DNA of 6,038 bases from Actinomycetes bacterium (GTDB lineage: Bacteria; Actinomycetota; Actinomycetes; Actinomycetales; Cellulomonadaceae), in NCBI GenBank assembly GCA_021793115.1, contig JAJYTJ010000203.1, forward strand, positions 1 to 6,038. Direction: 5' to 3'. Both the position numbers and the translations under genes were made by a program. The notes below the pieces were generated by a model that saw only the letters and a program-made list of their open reading frames with translations, made no database searches and was not told where the DNA came from. Position 1 is the stretch's first letter. Every line of letters begins with the position of its first letter. Below are positions 5,205 through 6,038 of the stretch, one piece after another.

Positions 5205-5294
5205 GTGCTCGTGACGCGTCACGGGCGGGCCGGCCAGGGCATCCTGGTCGGGGCGGAACCCGCCTTCGGGCGGTACCAGGAGGTCAGGTGCTAG
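5205..5294 (+). CDS. Possible 29-residue leader ORF overlapping the secY start (hypothetical)
   Basis: An open frame from GTG 5205 to TAG 5292-5294 encodes a 29-residue peptide that begins MLVTRHGRAG, passes through ILVGAEPAFG and ends YQEVRC. I do not recognise it as any family. Its 28 sense codons after the start have G/C at 22, 15 and 26 of 28 first, second and third positions, the skew expected of real genes in this genome. There is no Shine-Dalgarno site, but the GTG lies 7 nt after TAGGGT (5192-5197), the arrangement of leaderless actinobacterial transcripts. Its stop is 1 nt beyond the secY start codon, in another frame, so terminating ribosomes could restart on secY. Other in-frame GTGs (5196, 5211) leave the start open. 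It could also be chance in a GC-rich leader. Confidence 0.35.
   Translation: MLVTRHGRAGQGILVGAEPAFGRYQEVRC
5211..5222. repeat. 12-bp perfect palindrome in the secY leader
   Basis: GTGACGCGTCAC at 5211-5222 is a perfect palindrome, just downstream of the candidate -10 element. It could be a DNA-binding site or a 4-bp RNA stem with a CGCG loop; no known operator is recognised. Confidence 0.4.
5230..5283 (+). promoter_or_regulatory. secY 5' leader able to form alternative hairpins around the ribosome-binding site
   Basis: CCGGCCAGG (5230-5238) pairs with CCTGGTCGG (5243-5251) over a GCAT loop: 9 bp, one G-U. The middle of its right arm, TCCTGGT (5242-5248), is instead fully complementary to ACCAGGA (5275-5281), which overlaps the secY Shine-Dalgarno site. 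Between them CCGCC (5260-5264) can pair either back to GGCGG (5252-5256) or forward over a UUCG tetraloop to GGCGG (5269-5273). These exclusive pairings resemble a translational switch. Complementarity is seen; regulation is inferred. Confidence 0.4.
5278..5284 (+). promoter_or_regulatory. Shine-Dalgarno site of secY, unusually close to its GTG start
   Basis: AGGAGGT at 5278-5284 is an excellent anti-16S match, but only 4 nt (TCAG) lie between GGAGG and GTG 5288. The next in-frame GTG (5303) is too far away and would remove the conserved first residues. No in-frame start exists just upstream. Confidence 0.65.
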
Positions 5295-6038
5295 GCGCAT
5301 TCGTGCGGGCGTTCCGGACGCCCGACCTGCGGCGCAAGCTGCTCTTCACCATCGGGATCATGGTGGTGTTCCGGTTCGGCTCGTTCCTGCCGACGCCGGG
5401 CGTCTCGTACCCCAACGTGCAGACCTGCGTGCAGCAGACCAAGGCGAACGACCTGCTGGGGATCGTCAACCTCTTCAGCGGCGGAGCGCTGCTCCAGCTG
5501 TCGGTGTTCTCGCTCGGGATCATGCCGTACATCACCGCGAGCATCATCATCCAGCTGCTGCGTGTGGTCATCCCGAAGTTCGAGGAGCTGCACCAGGAGG
5601 GCCAGTCCGGCACCACCAAGCTCACGCAGTACACGCGCTACCTCACCATCGGGCTGGCGGTGCTGCAGTCGACGACGATCATCGCGCTCGCGCGCTCCGG
5701 TCAGCTGTTCCAGGGGTGCTCGGTCTCCGTCATCCCGAACTCGAGCTGGACCGTGCTGACGATCATGGTGATCACCATGACCGCGGGCACGGGCCTCATC
5801 ATGTGGCTGGGCGAGCTCATCACCGAGCGCGGCGTCGGCAACGGGATGTCGCTGCTCATCTTCACGTCGATCGCGGCGCGGTTCCCGTCGAACATGTGGT
5901 CCATCGCGGGCGGCGCCGGTGGCGTCGGGAAGTTCATCTCGGTGCTCGTGATCATCATCGTCGTCATCGGGCTCGTGGTGTTCGTCGAGCAGTCGCAGCG
6001 CCGCATCCCGGTGCAGTACGCCAAGCGCATGGTGGCCC
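5288..6038 (+). CDS. secY: Preprotein translocase subunit SecY, 5' part (3' end outside window)
   Basis: SecY is the ten-helix channel of the SecYEG translocon in the cytoplasmic membrane, passing secretory proteins (with SecA) and inserting membrane proteins. The first 250 codons are present, roughly 55-60% of a typical 430-440-residue protein. The GTG start gives MLGAFVRAFRTPDLRRKLLF, as in actinobacterial SecY. Likely helices are at about 18-34, the plug and TM2 region 58-92, TM3 115-137, TM4 155-177 and TM5 216-235. SecY signature 1 is VFSLGIMPYITASIIIQLL (about 73-91) and signature 2 is WLGELITERGVGNGMSLLIF (about 173-192); the QRRIPVQYAKR loop is at about 237-247. It is separated from rplO by 171 nt with its own leader, suggesting partly independent control although it remains in the spc cluster. 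Confidence 0.98.
   Translation, partial: MLGAFVRAFRTPDLRRKLLFTIGIMVVFRFGSFLPTPGVSYPNVQTCVQQTKANDLLGIVNLFSGGALLQLSVFSLGIMPYITASIIIQLLRVVIPKFEELHQEGQSGTTKLTQYTRYLTIGLAVLQSTTIIALARSGQLFQGCSVSVIPNSSWTVLTIMVITMTAGTGLIMWLGELITERGVGNGMSLLIFTSIAARFPSNMWSIAGGAGGVGKFISVLVIIIVVIGLVVFVEQSQRRIPVQYAKRMVA

Noticed and set aside
1..6038. Mobile elements, CRISPR arrays, tRNA or rRNA genes, or a novel defence or biosynthetic system
   Set aside because: All coding space is filled by the conserved spc cluster; no transposase, terminal repeats, spaced direct repeats or tRNA-like cloverleaf was seen on either strand.

Overview
The window is a contiguous, co-directional (+ strand) run of ribosomal-protein genes ending in the protein-translocase gene secY: the S10/spc junction and most of the spc operon of a high-GC Gram-positive bacterium. 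The order is rpmC (L29, 3' end only), rpsQ (S17), rplN (L14), rplX (L24), rplE (L5), rpsZ (zinc-type S14), rpsH (S8), rplF (L6), rplR (L18), rpsE (S5), rpmD (L30), rplO (L15) and secY (5' part only). Strong G/C bias at third codon positions, TTG and GTG starts beside ATG, the gene order and the wording of the proteins (for example the MTMTDPIAD start of S8 and the [18 protein letters not shown] block of L15) point to Actinomycetota. A Micrococcales/Cellulomonas-like source is my guess, not something the sequence proves.

Layout: 1-489 is the tail of the S10 cluster (rpmC, rpsQ). A 124-nt spacer (490-613) with a GC-rich hairpin separates it from rplN, which is where the classical S10 and spc operons divide. 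614-2089 is a tight block rplN-rplX-rplE-rpsZ with gaps of 2 nt or less, or 1-nt stop/start overlaps. A 75-nt spacer (2090-2164) able to form three hairpins precedes rpsH. 2165-5116 holds rpsH, rplF, rplR, rpsE, rpmD and rplO with short gaps (25, 3, 34, -1 and 2 nt). A 171-nt spacer (5117-5287) holds a 12-bp terminator-like hairpin, a candidate -10 element, a possible 29-codon leader ORF and mutually exclusive RNA pairings around the secY Shine-Dalgarno site. secY then runs off the end. No stretch over 300 nt lacks a gene.

The genes work together in building both ribosomal subunits (5S rRNA-binding L5 and L18; 16S-binding S5, S8, S14 and S17; the 23S proteins), while SecY is the channel for secreted and membrane proteins.

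No new multi-gene system is present. The items most worth a second look are the secY leader (a possible leaderless upstream ORF with coding-like base periodicity plus Shine-Dalgarno-sequestering alternative folds), the roughly 99-residue Ala/Lys/Pro-rich N-terminal extension of L15, and the structured rpsZ-rpsH spacer that buries the rpsH ribosome-binding site.
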